Numbered from the stretch's first letter, positions 54,522-63,437 are shown. The stretch is DNA of 64,000 bases from Methylococcus sp. EFPC2 (GCF_016925495.1 NZ_CP070492.1:1-64000); one strand, 5' to 3'. The notes: generated by a model from the letters alone, not told the origin. Program-made: numbers and translations.

Positions 54522-54537
54522 TGTCGGATTCGCAACA
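54522..54537. promoter_or_regulatory. NifA site upstream of the NifL-like gene
   Basis: TGTCGGATTCGCAACA, perfect TGT-N10-ACA, 64 bp (centre to -24) from the sigma-54 promoter at 54592-54607. Confidence 0.75.
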
Positions 54538-54591
54538 TGCTTGCATGGGCAATGACGCCGCACCCGCGCGCGCAGCCCATGGCCGGCCCAT

Positions 54592-54607
54592 TGGCATGCT
54601 GTCTGCT
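54592..54607 (+). promoter_or_regulatory. Sigma-54 promoter of the NifL-like gene
   Basis: TGGCAT-GCTGT-CTGCT: one mismatch in each element, exact GG-N10-GC spacing. The predicted start is about 25 nt before ATG 54643, which has a GGAGGA ribosome-binding site. Confidence 0.72.
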
Positions 54608-54642
54608 TAGCCATTACCGGTATTGATCCCTGGAGGAATTCC

Positions 54643-54804
54643 ATGGCGTCCGACCCGGAAATGCCGGGCTTGCCGGATGAAACGGAGCGTAAGCCGGTGT
54701 CCGGCCCCCGCGCGCTTGAGTCCCTCGAGTCCCATGCTTTTCGGGGCGCTTCCTACAAGCATTCGACGGTGAACCCAACATGCCGAAAGCCTCTTACTTC
54801 CTGA
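54643..54804 (+). CDS. 53-residue ORF overlapping the start of the NifL-like gene
   Basis: ATG 54643 has the best ribosome-binding site in the area (GGAGGA, 6 bp upstream) and opens 53 codons ending TGA 54802-54804. The NifL-like frame starts inside it at ATG 54780, in another frame and without a clear site of its own. So translation of the NifL-like protein may depend on this ORF by coupling, or by a frameshift in the 25-bp overlap. The peptide is hydrophilic, with no recognised motif. Confidence 0.5.
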   Translation: MASDPEMPGLPDETERKPVSGPRALESLESHAFRGASYKHSTVNPTCRKPLTS

Positions 54805-55730
54805 CTTCAGAAGCCTGCCCCCAGGGGACGCTCCACCGTTTTTGCCAGAAGCTCAAGGGCTATTGCGGCGGCATCAAGACCTCCGCCCCCCGCACCGCAT
54901 GGCTCCCGGCCCCCGCTTCGAACCCGTTGCCCGACATCGCCGGACCCACCCGCACCTCCCGGCAGCGGGCCAAGGAAGCGGCGCGCGTCGATGCGCTCAG
55001 GGCCTCCCTGGCCGAGGAAGAAAAAAGGCTGAGCCTGAAAGAAGCCTTGTCCGGCGCGCTTTACCAATTGCAGGGCCCGATCAATCTGGTTGCCGCCACG
55101 CAGAACACCTTGCGGCGGCGCAACAGCGATCACCAGCATGACGCCCTCATCGAGGCCTTGCAGCATATCCTCGACTCCGGCCTGGCTTCCGTGGCGACCC
55201 TGCAAAACAGCCTTCCTCAGGCCGATACGGAAAATCCGGCGCCGGTGAACCTGAACCAGATCCTGTACGAAGCTCTCTCGCTCACGGCACCGGCGCTGCG
55301 CGAACACGGCATCCTGGTCAACTGGCATCCGGTCCCCGAACTGCCGCCCCTGCATGGCTTGGAAAACCGCCTGCGCGTGCTGTTCAAACAGCTCATCGAC
55401 AATGCCGTCGACGCCATGTGGCAGGACGGCGGCCCGCGCCGGGAGCTGAGCTTTTTCACCTGCTCGAACGGCAGCGAAATCCATGTGTGTATCGAAGATA
55501 CCGGCCCCGGCATACCCGCTCATCTGCACGTCAAGGTTTTCGAGCCATTTTTCAGTACCCGGGCCGGCGAAACCCGGCGCCATGTCGGCATGGGACTGAC
55601 CTGGGGACGGGAGGTGGTCAACCAACATCGCGGCCTCATCCAGATCGACCCCGATTATGCCCAGGGCTGCCGCATCCACGTCCGCTTCCCGCTACAGGCG
55701 CCGGCCGAGCCGCTACCCCTCGCGGTCTGA
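54780..55730 (+). CDS. NifL-like transmitter protein without PAS domains
   Basis: A 316-residue protein matching the C-terminal half of NifL: coiled coil (RQRAKEAARVDALRASLAEE), H-region ALYQLQGPINLVAAT (residues 92-106), then a GHKL ATPase with N box LIDNAVDAM, G1 EDTGPGIP, F box VFEPFFST and G2 HVGMGLTWG. The two PAS domains of NifL, one binding FAD, are absent; about 55 unrelated residues with Cys 13, 22 and 29 precede. The NifL His-Arg pair of the H-region is Tyr-Gln (95-96). It could bind adenine nucleotide, GlnK or NifA, but not sense redox through FAD. Confidence 0.88.
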   Translation: MPKASYFLTSEACPQGTLHRFCQKLKGYCGGIKTSAPRTAWLPAPASNPLPDIAGPTRTSRQRAKEAARVDALRASLAEEEKRLSLKEALSGALYQLQGPINLVAATQNTLRRRNSDHQHDALIEALQHILDSGLASVATLQNSLPQADTENPAPVNLNQILYEALSLTAPALREHGILVNWHPVPELPPLHGLENRLRVLFKQLIDNAVDAMWQDGGPRRELSFFTCSNGSEIHVCIEDTGPGIPAHLHVKVFEPFFSTRAGETRRHVGMGLTWGREVVNQHRGLIQIDPDYAQGCRIHVRFPLQAPAEPLPLAV

Positions 55731-55748
55731 AGCCCGCTCTCCCCTCAA

Positions 55749-56033
55749 TCAAGCCGGGCAAACGGCACTTTCCGCGATCCGCGCAACCGCCTCGTTCGAC
55801 AGGCACAGACGACCGGGCATCTTGAAAACCCGCGCAGCCTCCCCGTTCGAGCGCGCCATCGGGCCGCCGGCCGGCAGCGTCTGCTGCAATAAATCCCTGA
55901 CCTCCTGATTGCACTTGCCGCAAGCGGTACCGACCTTGAGACAACGGGAAATGTCCTTGCGCGTGCATAAGCCGCCCTGGATGGCCTCGCGTATCTGGTT
56001 CTCGGTGACGCCTTTGCAAATGCAAACGTACAT
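55749..56033 (-). CDS. bfd: Bacterioferritin-associated ferredoxin (Bfd)
   Basis: A 94-residue Bfd-like [2Fe-2S] protein. Ligands are C4-x-C6 (MYVCICKGVTE) and C38-x2-C41 (GTACGKCNQEV). The core is about 60 residues; the remaining 30 are an extra tail. Bfd reduces iron in bacterioferritin for release. It is divergent from the isc operon and has its own sigma-54 element and NifA sites, so iron release may be tied to nitrogenase synthesis. ATG 56033 begins the family. Confidence 0.92.
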   Translation of the reverse strand: MYVCICKGVTENQIREAIQGGLCTRKDISRCLKVGTACGKCNQEVRDLLQQTLPAGGPMARSNGEAARVFKMPGRLCLSNEAVARIAESAVCPA

Positions 56034-56073
56034 GGATGGATCGCCCCGCTCGTGCTTGCCTGAACCTAAGCTA

Positions 56074-56089
56074 GGCATCATTCGTGCCG
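56074..56089 (-). promoter_or_regulatory. Sigma-54 promoter of bfd
   Basis: On the minus strand: CGGCAC-GAATG-ATGCC; GG-N10-GC spacing is exact and -24 is strong except for its first base. It is 41 bp before bfd ATG, with NifA sites 81 bp or more upstream (centre to -24). Confidence 0.65.
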
Positions 56090-56160
56090 ACATCCGGCGG
56101 CTTCGCCTGGGCCGCCGCTCTGCAAGCAATCCGGTGCGTTTCCCAGCGTCCCACAGGCTC

Positions 56161-56215
56161 TGTTCCATTCGTTACAGAGGGCATGAACTCAGGGGCTTTT
56201 GTAGGAAATACGACA
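56161..56215. promoter_or_regulatory. Two NifA sites between bfd and the isc operon
   Basis: TGTTCCATTCGTTACA (56161-56176) and TGTAGGAAATACGACA (56200-56215), both perfect TGT-N10-ACA. They suit the bfd promoter by distance and could also help the isc promoter 230-285 bp away. The 505-bp spacer 56034-56538 otherwise holds no gene. Confidence 0.75.
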
Positions 56216-56361
56216 AAACACCTCGTTTTGTCGCGACGCCCATCGCCCCCGCCACCCGCAGGCCTCGCGATTGCCGGGCCGGCGGTGAGTTTTGGGGCCT
56301 TGCACCAGAGTAGGGAAAGATACGCCACACCGTGCGGCGCGGGCTTTGAAGTCCGGGTTTT

Positions 56362-56377
56362 TGTGGCGAACAAGACA
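56362..56377 (+). promoter_or_regulatory. NifA site for the isc-nifV operon
   Basis: TGTGGCGAACAAGACA, perfect TGT-N10-ACA, 76 bp (centre to -24) from the sigma-54 promoter at 56444-56459. Confidence 0.78.
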
Positions 56378-56443
56378 AACGCAACCGCCGCCGTCGTCTT
56401 CTATTTTCATTAACTATCAATTGCTTATGCTATTTTTCAGGGA

Positions 56444-56459
56444 TGGCTCGGCTCTTGCA
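56444..56459 (+). promoter_or_regulatory. Sigma-54 promoter of iscS-iscU-...-nifV
   Basis: TGGCTC-GGCTC-TTGCA: perfect -12, one mismatch in -24, exact spacing. It lies 80 bp before iscS ATG 56539. Confidence 0.85.
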
Positions 56460-56538
56460 TTCTCCATGGCAACATTGCCACGCGCCCCAGACGATGTGGC
56501 CTCCTACTGATGGATGGCGTAACCCGGAGAGCATGCCC

Positions 56539-57753
56539 ATGAAGTTACCGATTTATCTCGATTACTCGGCGACCACCCCGGTGGATCCCCGCGTCGCGGA
56601 AAAGATGATCCCCTTTCTGACCGAAAACTTCGGCAATCCGGCCAGCAAATCGCATAGTTTCGGCTGGACCGCCGAACAGGCGGTGGAGAATGCCCGCGAG
56701 GAAGTCGCCAGGCTGGTCAACGCGGATCCCAAAGAAATCGTCTGGACCTCGGGCGCGACCGAGTCCGACAACCTGGCCGTCAAGGGCGCCGCCTATTTCT
56801 ACGAGACCAAGGGCCGCCATCTGATCACCCTCAAGACCGAGCACAAGGCGGTGCTCGATCCCATGCGCGAACTCGAATCCCAGGGTTTCGAAGTGACCTA
56901 TCTGGACCCCAAGCCCGATGGCCTGCTGGATCTGGAAGCCTTCAAAGCGGCGATCCGCCCGGACACCTCGGTTGTCTCCATCATGCACGTCAACAACGAA
57001 ATCGGCGTGATCCAGGATATCGTCACCATCGGCCGGATCTGCCGCGAGCACGGCGTGATCTTCCACGTCGATGCCGCGCAATCCACCGGCAAGGTGGAGA
57101 TCGACCTGGAAAAACTGCCGGTCGATCTGATGTCCTTCTCCGCCCACAAGACTTACGGCCCCAAGGGCATAGGCGCGCTGTACGTGCGCCGCAAGCCGCG
57201 CATCCGCCTGAAGGCACAGATGCACGGCGGCGGCCACGAGCGCGGCCTGCGCTCCGGCACCCTGGCCACCCACCAGATCGTCGGCATGGGCGAAGCCTTC
57301 CGCATCGCCCGTGAAGAAATGGCCGAGGAATCCAAGCGCATCCGCGCCCTGCGTGACCGGCTGCTGGCCGGCATCCGGGACATCGAGGAAGTGTTCATCA
57401 ACGGCGACCTGGAACAGCGGGTGCCGCACAACCTCAATGCCAGTTTCAACTACGTGGAAGGCGAATCCCTGATGATGGCCATCAAGGACCTCGCGGTCTC
57501 CAGCGGCTCGGCCTGCACCTCGTCCAGCCTGGAGCCTTCCTACGTGCTGCGCGCCCTGGGGCGCAGCGACGAGCTCGCACACAGTTCGATCCGCTTCAGC
57601 ATCGGCCGCTACACCACGGAAGCGGATGTCGACTACGCCGTCGCCCAGATCAAGAACGCCGTCGAGCGTCTGCGCGACATTTCCCCGCTGTGGGAAATGT
57701 ACAAGGACGGCATCGATCTCAACTCGGTCCAATGGGCCGCCGCCGCGCATTAA
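56539..57753 (+). CDS. iscS: IscS cysteine desulfurase
   Basis: A 404-residue IscS, the same length as E. coli IscS and with the same start ([20 protein letters not shown]). The PLP Lys is in [18 protein letters not shown] and the sulfur-transfer Cys in [21 protein letters not shown]; the C-terminus ends in the IscU-contact tail. ATG 56539 has a GGAGA site at 8 bp. It is the first gene of isc-nifV. It lacks an adjacent iscR, and its promoter is of NifA type. Confidence 0.98.
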   Translation: MKLPIYLDYSATTPVDPRVAEKMIPFLTENFGNPASKSHSFGWTAEQAVENAREEVARLVNADPKEIVWTSGATESDNLAVKGAAYFYETKGRHLITLKTEHKAVLDPMRELESQGFEVTYLDPKPDGLLDLEAFKAAIRPDTSVVSIMHVNNEIGVIQDIVTIGRICREHGVIFHVDAAQSTGKVEIDLEKLPVDLMSFSAHKTYGPKGIGALYVRRKPRIRLKAQMHGGGHERGLRSGTLATHQIVGMGEAFRIAREEMAEESKRIRALRDRLLAGIRDIEEVFINGDLEQRVPHNLNASFNYVEGESLMMAIKDLAVSSGSACTSSSLEPSYVLRALGRSDELAHSSIRFSIGRYTTEADVDYAVAQIKNAVERLRDISPLWEMYKDGIDLNSVQWAAAAH

Positions 57754-57790
57754 GCGGCTTTCGCCACTCTCAACGCGTCAGGAGTACACC

Positions 57791-58210
57791 ATGGCTTACA
57801 ACGACAAGGTCATCGATCACTACGAGAACCCCCGCAACGTCGGGACTTTCGACAAGGAGGAAGACGGCGTGGGCACCGGCATCGTCGGCGCGCCGGCCTG
57901 CGGCGACGTCATGAAGCTGCAGATCAAGATCAATGACGAAGGCATCATCGAGGACGCCAAGTTCAAGACTTACGGCTGCGGTTCGGCGATCGCCTCCAGC
58001 TCGCTGGTGACCGAATGGGTCAAGGGCAAGACCGTCGAACAAGCCTTGGCCATCAAGAATACCGAAATCGCCGAAGCCCTGGCCCTGCCCCCGGTCAAGA
58101 TCCACTGCTCGGTACTGGCGGAAGACGCCATCAAGGCGGCCGTGTCCGACTACCAGGCCAAATCCGGCGTGACCGAAGAAGGCTACGAAGTCTGCAAATC
58201 CGCCGCATAA
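57791..58210 (+). CDS. iscU: IscU scaffold protein
   Basis: A 139-residue Fe-S scaffold. The three ligand Cys residues are in GAPACGDVMKLQ, KTYGCGSAIASSS and VKIHCSVLAEDAI, and the HscA-recognition LPPVK motif is intact (ALALPPVKIHC). It is slightly longer than E. coli IscU at the C-terminus. With nifS and iscS it takes the place of the modular NifU that most nif clusters have. Confidence 0.98.
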   Translation: MAYNDKVIDHYENPRNVGTFDKEEDGVGTGIVGAPACGDVMKLQIKINDEGIIEDAKFKTYGCGSAIASSSLVTEWVKGKTVEQALAIKNTEIAEALALPPVKIHCSVLAEDAIKAAVSDYQAKSGVTEEGYEVCKSAA

Positions 58211-58222
58211 CGAGGAATCACC

Positions 58223-58624
58223 ATGACCGCTATCACGACCACCCCCATACAGGATCTGACCCCTCCGGGGCCCGCGCTGTTTTTCACCAGCAACGCCGCC
58301 AGCAAGGTGAGCGAACTGATCGCCGAGGAAGGCAATCCGGAGCTCAAGCTTCGGGTCTACGTCTCCGGCGGCGGCTGCTCCGGCTTCCAATACGGCTTTT
58401 CCTTCGAGGAAGCCGTGAACGACGACGACACCTCGGTAGTCACCGACGGCGTGACCCTGCTGGTGGATCCCGCCAGCCTGCAGTATCTGGCCGGCGCCGA
58501 GATCGACTACCAGGACGGACTGGAAGGCTCGCGTTTCGTCATCAAGAACCCGAATGCCTCCTCGTCCTGCAGCTGCGGCAGCTCCTTCTCGGTCGACGGC
58601 GGCGCCACCTGTTCCTCTCACTAA
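58223..58624 (+). CDS. erpA: ErpA-like A-type Fe-S carrier
   Basis: A 133-residue A-type carrier, closest to Erp[44 protein letters not shown] and the Cys pair [11 protein letters not shown]. The N-terminus is extended by about 20 residues and the C-terminus by a Cys-containing tail (GGATCSSH). An ErpA copy inside an isc operon, just before iscA, is unusual compared with E. coli, where erpA is elsewhere. Confidence 0.92.
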   Translation: MTAITTTPIQDLTPPGPALFFTSNAASKVSELIAEEGNPELKLRVYVSGGGCSGFQYGFSFEEAVNDDDTSVVTDGVTLLVDPASLQYLAGAEIDYQDGLEGSRFVIKNPNASSSCSCGSSFSVDGGATCSSH

Positions 58625-58643
58625 GTCCACGGGAGCACGCAAG

Positions 58644-58967
58644 ATGGCTATCACTTTGACTGAAAAAGCGGCCAAGCAGGTCCAGAAGCATCTGACGGCA
58701 CGCGGCGCCGGCGTCGGGCTCAGGTTGGCGGTCAAGACCTCCGGCTGTTCGGGCCTGGCCTATACCCTGGAATTCGTCGACGAAACCGCCGCGGAAGACC
58801 AGAGCTTCGAAAGCCACGGCGTCACCTTATTGGTCGACCCCAAGAGCCTGGCCTACCTGGAAGGCACCGAACTGGACTTCGTACGCGAGGGCATGAACGA
58901 GGGCTTCAAGTTCAACAACCCCAACGTCAAGAACCAGTGCGGTTGCGGCGAGAGCTTCAACGTCTAG
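58644..58967 (+). CDS. iscA: IscA A-type Fe-S carrier
   Basis: A 107-residue IscA with the three ligand Cys residues in [15 protein letters not shown] and NQCGCGESF. Length and start ([18 protein letters not shown]) match E. coli IscA. It lies 19 bp after erpA and 11 bp before hscB in the isc order. Confidence 0.97.
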   Translation: MAITLTEKAAKQVQKHLTARGAGVGLRLAVKTSGCSGLAYTLEFVDETAAEDQSFESHGVTLLVDPKSLAYLEGTELDFVREGMNEGFKFNNPNVKNQCGCGESFNV

Positions 58968-58978
58968 GAGAGCTCGGC

Positions 58979-59512
58979 ATGACACCGGCAGCGAGCGGCA
59001 ATTATTTCGAGCTTTTCCAACTGCCCCAGGATTTCCGCCTGGATCTGGGCAAGCTCGACAGTCACTACCTGGAACTGCAAACGCGCGTGCATCCGGACAA
59101 GTCGGCGCATCTGAGCGACGCCGAAAAACGCCTCTCCCTGCAATGGGCCACCCTCGCGAACGAGGCTTACCAGACGCTTAAACGGCCGCTGGACCGGGCC
59201 CGTTATCTGCTGAAAATCCACGGAATCGATACGCAGGAAGAAAACAACACGGCGATGCCGACCGAGTTCCTGCTGGAACAGATCGAGTGGCGCGAGGAAC
59301 TGCAGGGCGCCGTAGTGTTGCGCAACCTGGACGCCCTGGAGCGGCTGTCGGCCCGCCTGAAGACCGAAACGGACAGCCTGTTCGATTCGCTCGGCAGCTT
59401 GCTCGAGGACGAACGGCAACATCCGGCTGCGGCGGTCATCGTCCGCCAGTTGGCTTTTCTGGAAAAACTCGGCCGCGACATCAACGACGCCCTGGCCACA
59501 CTGGAGGACTGA
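58979..59512 (+). CDS. hscB: HscB co-chaperone
   Basis: A 177-residue J-domain protein. J-domain features are [39 protein letters not shown] with the HPD tripeptide, followed by the C-terminal IscU-binding helices. ATG 58979 has an AGGAG site. It brings IscU to HscA. Its stop overlaps the hscA start (TGATG). Confidence 0.96.
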   Translation: MTPAASGNYFELFQLPQDFRLDLGKLDSHYLELQTRVHPDKSAHLSDAEKRLSLQWATLANEAYQTLKRPLDRARYLLKIHGIDTQEENNTAMPTEFLLEQIEWREELQGAVVLRNLDALERLSARLKTETDSLFDSLGSLLEDERQHPAAAVIVRQLAFLEKLGRDINDALATLED

Positions 59513-61377
59513 TGCTGCTGCAAATTTCCGAACCCGGCGCCACCCAGGCCAAGCCGCCCCGCCGCCTGGCCATAGGCATAGACCTGGGCACCACCAATTC
59601 CCTGGTCGCGACCGTCGCCGACGACGGCTCGACGAGCGTGCTGACCGACGCCAGCGGCCGCGCCTTGCTGCCCTCGGTCGTGCGCTACCACGCCGATGGC
59701 GAAATCGAAGTCGGCTACGGCGCCAAGCTGTTCCAGAGCGAAGACCCGGAAAACACCTTCGTCTCGGTCAAGCGCTACATGGGCCGCGGCCTGGAAGACG
59801 TGAGCGCGCGCCAGGATGCGCCCTACCGCTTCGTCGACACGCCCGGCATGGTGCAGTTCGAGACCAAGGCCGGCGTGATCAGCCCGGTACAGGTGTCCGC
59901 CGAGATCCTGAAGTCGCTGCGCGAGCGGGCGGTGCAGGCCTTGGGCGACGAGATCAGTGGGGCCGTCATCACCGTGCCCGCCTATTTCGACGACGCCCAG
60001 CGCCAGGCTACCAAGGATGCGGCCAAGCTGGCCGGCCTGGAAGTCTTCCGTTTGCTGAACGAACCGACCGCGGCCGCCGTGGCCTACGGTCTGGACCAGG
60101 CCGCCGAAGGCACCTACGCGGTCTACGACCTGGGCGGGGGTACTTTCGACATCTCCATCCTCAGACTCACCCGCGGCGTATTCGAAGTGCTGGCCACCAA
60201 CGGCGATCCGGCCCTGGGCGGAGACGACTTCGACCGCGCCGTCTACGACTGGCTGCTGACGCAAAACGGCTACGGCGAACTCTCCACCATCGACACCCGC
60301 CGCCTGCTGAGCGCGGCCCGCGAAGCCAAGGAATTGCTGTCCGACAACGACAAAGTCGACTTCCATACCGAGATGTCGGACGGCTCCGTCGCGACCGTTT
60401 CCATCGACCGGGCCACCTTCACCGGCCTGACCGACGATTTGGTTAAGAAAACCCTGAGCCCGGTACGCAAGGCCTTGCGCGACGCCGGTCTGTCCATCCA
60501 GGACATCAAGGGCGTAGTCCTGGTCGGCGGCGCCACCCGCATGCCCATCATCCGCCAGGCGGTGGGCGAGTTCTTCCAGCAGGCCCCGCTGACCGACCTG
60601 GATCCGGACAAGGTCGTCGCCCTCGGCGCCGCCATGCAGGCCAATCTGCTGGCCGGCAACCGCACCGGGGACGACTGGCTGCTGCTGGACGTGATCCCGC
60701 TCTCGCTGGGCATCGAAACCCTGGGCGGCCTGTCGGAAAAGATCATCCAGCGCAATTCCACCATCCCCGTGGCGCGTGCCCAGGAATTCACCACCTGGAA
60801 GGACGGCCAGACGGCGATGAGCATTCACGTGGTGCAGGGCGAGCGCGAACTGGTCAGCGAATGCCGCTCCCTGGCCCGCTTCGAGTTGCGCGGCATCCCG
60901 CCCATGGTGGCGGGCGTGGCGCGGGTGCGCGTCACCTACCAGGTGGACGCCGACGGCTTGCTGAGCGTCTCGGCCACCGAACAGACCAGCGGGGTGGAAT
61001 CCCATATCGAGGTCAAGCCGTCCTACGGCCTGAGCGACGGCGACATCGCCCGCATGATCGAGGACTCCTACGCTCACGCCAAGGAAGACCTGGAAGCCCG
61101 CCGCCTGGCGGAACAGAAAGCCGAATCCGCCCGCCTGCTGGAGGCGACCGAATCGGCCCTGGCCGAGGACGCCGGATTGCTGGACCAGGACGAACAGGCC
61201 GCCATCCTGCAAGGCATGCAGGTCCTGCGCACCGCGCTGGAAGGCGACGATTGGGAGGCCATCAAGCAGGCCGCCGACAAGCTCAACGAGATCAGCACGG
61301 AATTCGCAGGACGGCGCATGGACTACAGCATCAAGGCCGCGCTGACTGGGCAGAAAGTGGACGCCTTGACCGTATGA
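59512..61377 (+). CDS. hscA: HscA chaperone
   Basis: A 621-residue Hsp70-family chaperone. The nucleotide-binding part has [14 protein letters not shown], the phosphate-loop [13 protein letters not shown] and [13 protein letters not shown]; the substrate-binding part contains [17 protein letters not shown]. It recognises the LPPVK motif of IscU and drives cluster release. It is coupled to hscB by TGATG. It is specific to the isc system, not DnaK, by context and length. Confidence 0.97.
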   Translation: MLLQISEPGATQAKPPRRLAIGIDLGTTNSLVATVADDGSTSVLTDASGRALLPSVVRYHADGEIEVGYGAKLFQSEDPENTFVSVKRYMGRGLEDVSARQDAPYRFVDTPGMVQFETKAGVISPVQVSAEILKSLRERAVQALGDEISGAVITVPAYFDDAQRQATKDAAKLAGLEVFRLLNEPTAAAVAYGLDQAAEGTYAVYDLGGGTFDISILRLTRGVFEVLATNGDPALGGDDFDRAVYDWLLTQNGYGELSTIDTRRLLSAAREAKELLSDNDKVDFHTEMSDGSVATVSIDRATFTGLTDDLVKKTLSPVRKALRDAGLSIQDIKGVVLVGGATRMPIIRQAVGEFFQQAPLTDLDPDKVVALGAAMQANLLAGNRTGDDWLLLDVIPLSLGIETLGGLSEKIIQRNSTIPVARAQEFTTWKDGQTAMSIHVVQGERELVSECRSLARFELRGIPPMVAGVARVRVTYQVDADGLLSVSATEQTSGVESHIEVKPSYGLSDGDIARMIEDSYAHAKEDLEARRLAEQKAESARLLEATESALAEDAGLLDQDEQAAILQGMQVLRTALEGDDWEAIKQAADKLNEISTEFAGRRMDYSIKAALTGQKVDALTV

Positions 61378-61411
61378 AACCCAACCCGCCACCGACCCGG
61401 TCGAGCTGAAT

Positions 61412-61756
61412 ATGCCGAAAATCACCCTACTGCCTCATGACGAGTTGTGCCCCGATGGCGACACGATAGATGCCGTCAGCGGCCAGTCGATCTGCGACGC
61501 CCTGCTGGAAGCCGGCATCGAGATCGAGCATGCCTGCGAGCATTCCTGCGCCTGCTCCACCTGCCATGTGATCGTCCGCGAAGGCTATGCCTCGCTCAAC
61601 GATCCCGACGAAATCGAGGAGGACATGCTGGATCGTGCCTGGGGCCTGCAGGCCACTTCCCGGCTGTCCTGCCAGGCCATCGTGGACGGGGCCGATCTGG
61701 TGGTCGAGATCCCGCGCTACAGCCTCAACCTCGCCAAGGAAGCCGCCCACAAGTAA
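61412..61756 (+). CDS. fdx: Isc-type [2Fe-2S] ferredoxin
   Basis: A 114-residue adrenodoxin-type ferredoxin. Ligands are in HACEHSCACSTCHVIV (C-x5-C-x2-C) and SRLSCQAIVDG. The C-terminal helix and length match the E. coli isc ferredoxin. It is reductant for cluster assembly on IscU. iscX, its usual neighbour, is far away at 3755-3949. Confidence 0.97.
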   Translation: MPKITLLPHDELCPDGDTIDAVSGQSICDALLEAGIEIEHACEHSCACSTCHVIVREGYASLNDPDEIEEDMLDRAWGLQATSRLSCQAIVDGADLVVEIPRYSLNLAKEAAHK

Positions 61757-61767
61757 GGCCTGAACAC

Positions 61768-62964
61768 ATGAACGGCAACCGACTCATCGTCATCAACGAC
61801 ACGACGCTCAGGGACGGCGAACAAACCGCAGGCGTCGCCTTCGACGCCGAGGAAAAACTCGCCATTGCCAGGGCCCTGGCCAACGCCGGCGTACCCGAGA
61901 TGGAAGTGGGCATACCGGTCATGGGCGCCGAGGAACAGGAGGGCATCGCCGCCATCGCCGCCCTCAAGCTGCCGGCCCGGCTCATGGTCTGGGGTCGCAT
62001 GTGCGAGGCCGATCTTAAGGCCGCGGCCGGCTGCGGGGCGCATCTGGTCAACCTGTCCACACCCGTGTCGGACATCCATCTCAAGCACAAGATCAACCGC
62101 TCGCGCGACTGGGTGCTGGCCACGGTCGCCCGCTTCGTCGCGGACGCGCTGGATACCGGCATGCAAGTCTGCGTGGGCATGGAAGACGCCTCGCGAGCCG
62201 ATCTGGATTTCCTGATCCGGGTGGCGGAAACGGCACAAAAGGCCGGCGCCCGGCGGCTGCGCTTCGCCGATACCTTGGGGATCCTGGATCCGGTTTCCAC
62301 CTTCGAGCGTATCCAGAAGCTGACCCGGGCCGTGGATCTGGAAATCGAGATGCACGCCCACAACGATTTCGGCCTGGCGACGGCGAATACCCTGATGGCC
62401 GTGCGGGCCGGAGCCAGCCACGTCAACACCACGGTCAACGGCCTGGGCGAGCGCGCCGGCAATGCCGCCATCGAGGAAACCGTGATGGCCCTGCACCATT
62501 TGTACGGCCAGGATACCGGCATCGCCGTCGGCCATTTCCCGGCGATTTCCCAACTGGTGGCGCAAGCCTCCGGCCGGCCGGTGGCGGCCAACAAGAGCAT
62601 CGTCGGCGAGGCGGTATTCACCCACGAGGCGGGCATACACGTCGATGGCCTGCTGAAGAACGTGCTCAATTACCAGGGCGTGGACCCCAAGGAATTGGGC
62701 CGCGAGCATCGTTTGGTGCTGGGCAAGCATTCCGGCTCGCATGCCGTCGTCAGGAGTTACCGCGAACTCGGCATAGACCTCAGCGAAACCGACGCCACCC
62801 GGCTTTTGCAGCGCATCCGGCTGCACGCCAACCAAACCAAACGGCCGCCCAGCGACCACGAGCTGCGGCGTTTTTACCGGGAAACGACCGCCGCCGAACG
62901 GCCCCCGCTCGTACGCTTGAGTGCGGGCCGCAAGCAACGATTTGCACATCATCAAAACAGGTAA
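61768..62964 (+). CDS. nifV: Homocitrate synthase NifV
   Basis: A 398-residue NifV that condenses acetyl-CoA with 2-oxoglutarate to homocitrate, the organic part of FeMo-co. The start VINDTTLRDGEQTAGVAFDAEEK, the metal site in EMHAHNDFGLATANTLMA and NTTVNGLGERAGNAAIEE are clear; the C-terminal part has VFTHEAGIHVDGLLKN and KHSGSHAV. It starts 11 bp after fdx, which places homocitrate synthesis on the isc transcript. Confidence 0.97.
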   Translation: MNGNRLIVINDTTLRDGEQTAGVAFDAEEKLAIARALANAGVPEMEVGIPVMGAEEQEGIAAIAALKLPARLMVWGRMCEADLKAAAGCGAHLVNLSTPVSDIHLKHKINRSRDWVLATVARFVADALDTGMQVCVGMEDASRADLDFLIRVAETAQKAGARRLRFADTLGILDPVSTFERIQKLTRAVDLEIEMHAHNDFGLATANTLMAVRAGASHVNTTVNGLGERAGNAAIEETVMALHHLYGQDTGIAVGHFPAISQLVAQASGRPVAANKSIVGEAVFTHEAGIHVDGLLKNVLNYQGVDPKELGREHRLVLGKHSGSHAVVRSYRELGIDLSETDATRLLQRIRLHANQTKRPPSDHELRRFYRETTAAERPPLVRLSAGRKQRFAHHQNR

Positions 62965-62970
62965 CCGCCC

Positions 62971-63309
62971 ATGCATCCTCTCTTGCAGCGCATCCAGCAG
63001 TTTTCCGCGGCCGAAGAGTTTCTCGATTTCTTCGGGATTGATTACCAGCCCGACGTGGTCCACGTGAACCGCTTGCACATCCTCAAGCGCTTCAACCAAT
63101 ACCTGAACCGCACACCCATCCCGGAAGACGCGGACGAAGCCGCCGCCCGAGAAACCTGCAAGAGCCTACTCAAGCAGGCCCATGACGATTTCGTGAAATC
63201 CAATGCGGCACAGGAAAAGGTGTTCAAGGTGTTCCAGGACCAGGATGGCAAGAGCATCTCGCTGGACAGCCTCAAGGCCAGCCTGACCACGCGCGCGCAA
63301 AAGGCTTGA
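62971..63309 (+). CDS. nifW: NifW, nitrogenase stabilising/maturation protein
   Basis: A 112-residue Nif[30 protein letters not shown], then ACKSLL-like region ([28 protein letters not shown]). NifW has been tied to MoFe protein maturation and oxygen protection. It starts 6 bp after nifV. A pair of palindromic repeats follows its stop. Confidence 0.95.
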   Translation: MHPLLQRIQQFSAAEEFLDFFGIDYQPDVVHVNRLHILKRFNQYLNRTPIPEDADEAAARETCKSLLKQAHDDFVKSNAAQEKVFKVFQDQDGKSISLDSLKASLTTRAQKA

Positions 63310-63321
63310 GAAAGTCAGGCA

Positions 63322-63400
63322 GGTCGGATTAGCGGCTACTGCGCGTCATCCGACCAGACAGCAATTCGTCGGGTTACGGCTAACGCCCAACCCGGCCTAC
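63322..63400. repeat. Tandem palindromic repeats after nifW
   Basis: GGTCGGAT (63322-63329) with ATCCGACC (63348-63355) forms one hairpin. It is followed by GTCGGGTTACGG at 63368-63379 and CCCAACCCGG (63386-63395), an element related to 28666-28697. They lie in the 128-bp spacer inside the operon. Confidence 0.6.
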
Positions 63401-63437
63401 GCGAGTTTTTTACCACGATAGACCTTAGGAGTTATCG

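Noticed and set aside
56443-56538. An upstream ATG that would extend IscS by 32 residues
   Set aside because: It lies one base before the sigma-54 promoter (56444-56459), so it would be untranscribed; the E. coli-like start at 56539 has a well-placed ribosome-binding site.
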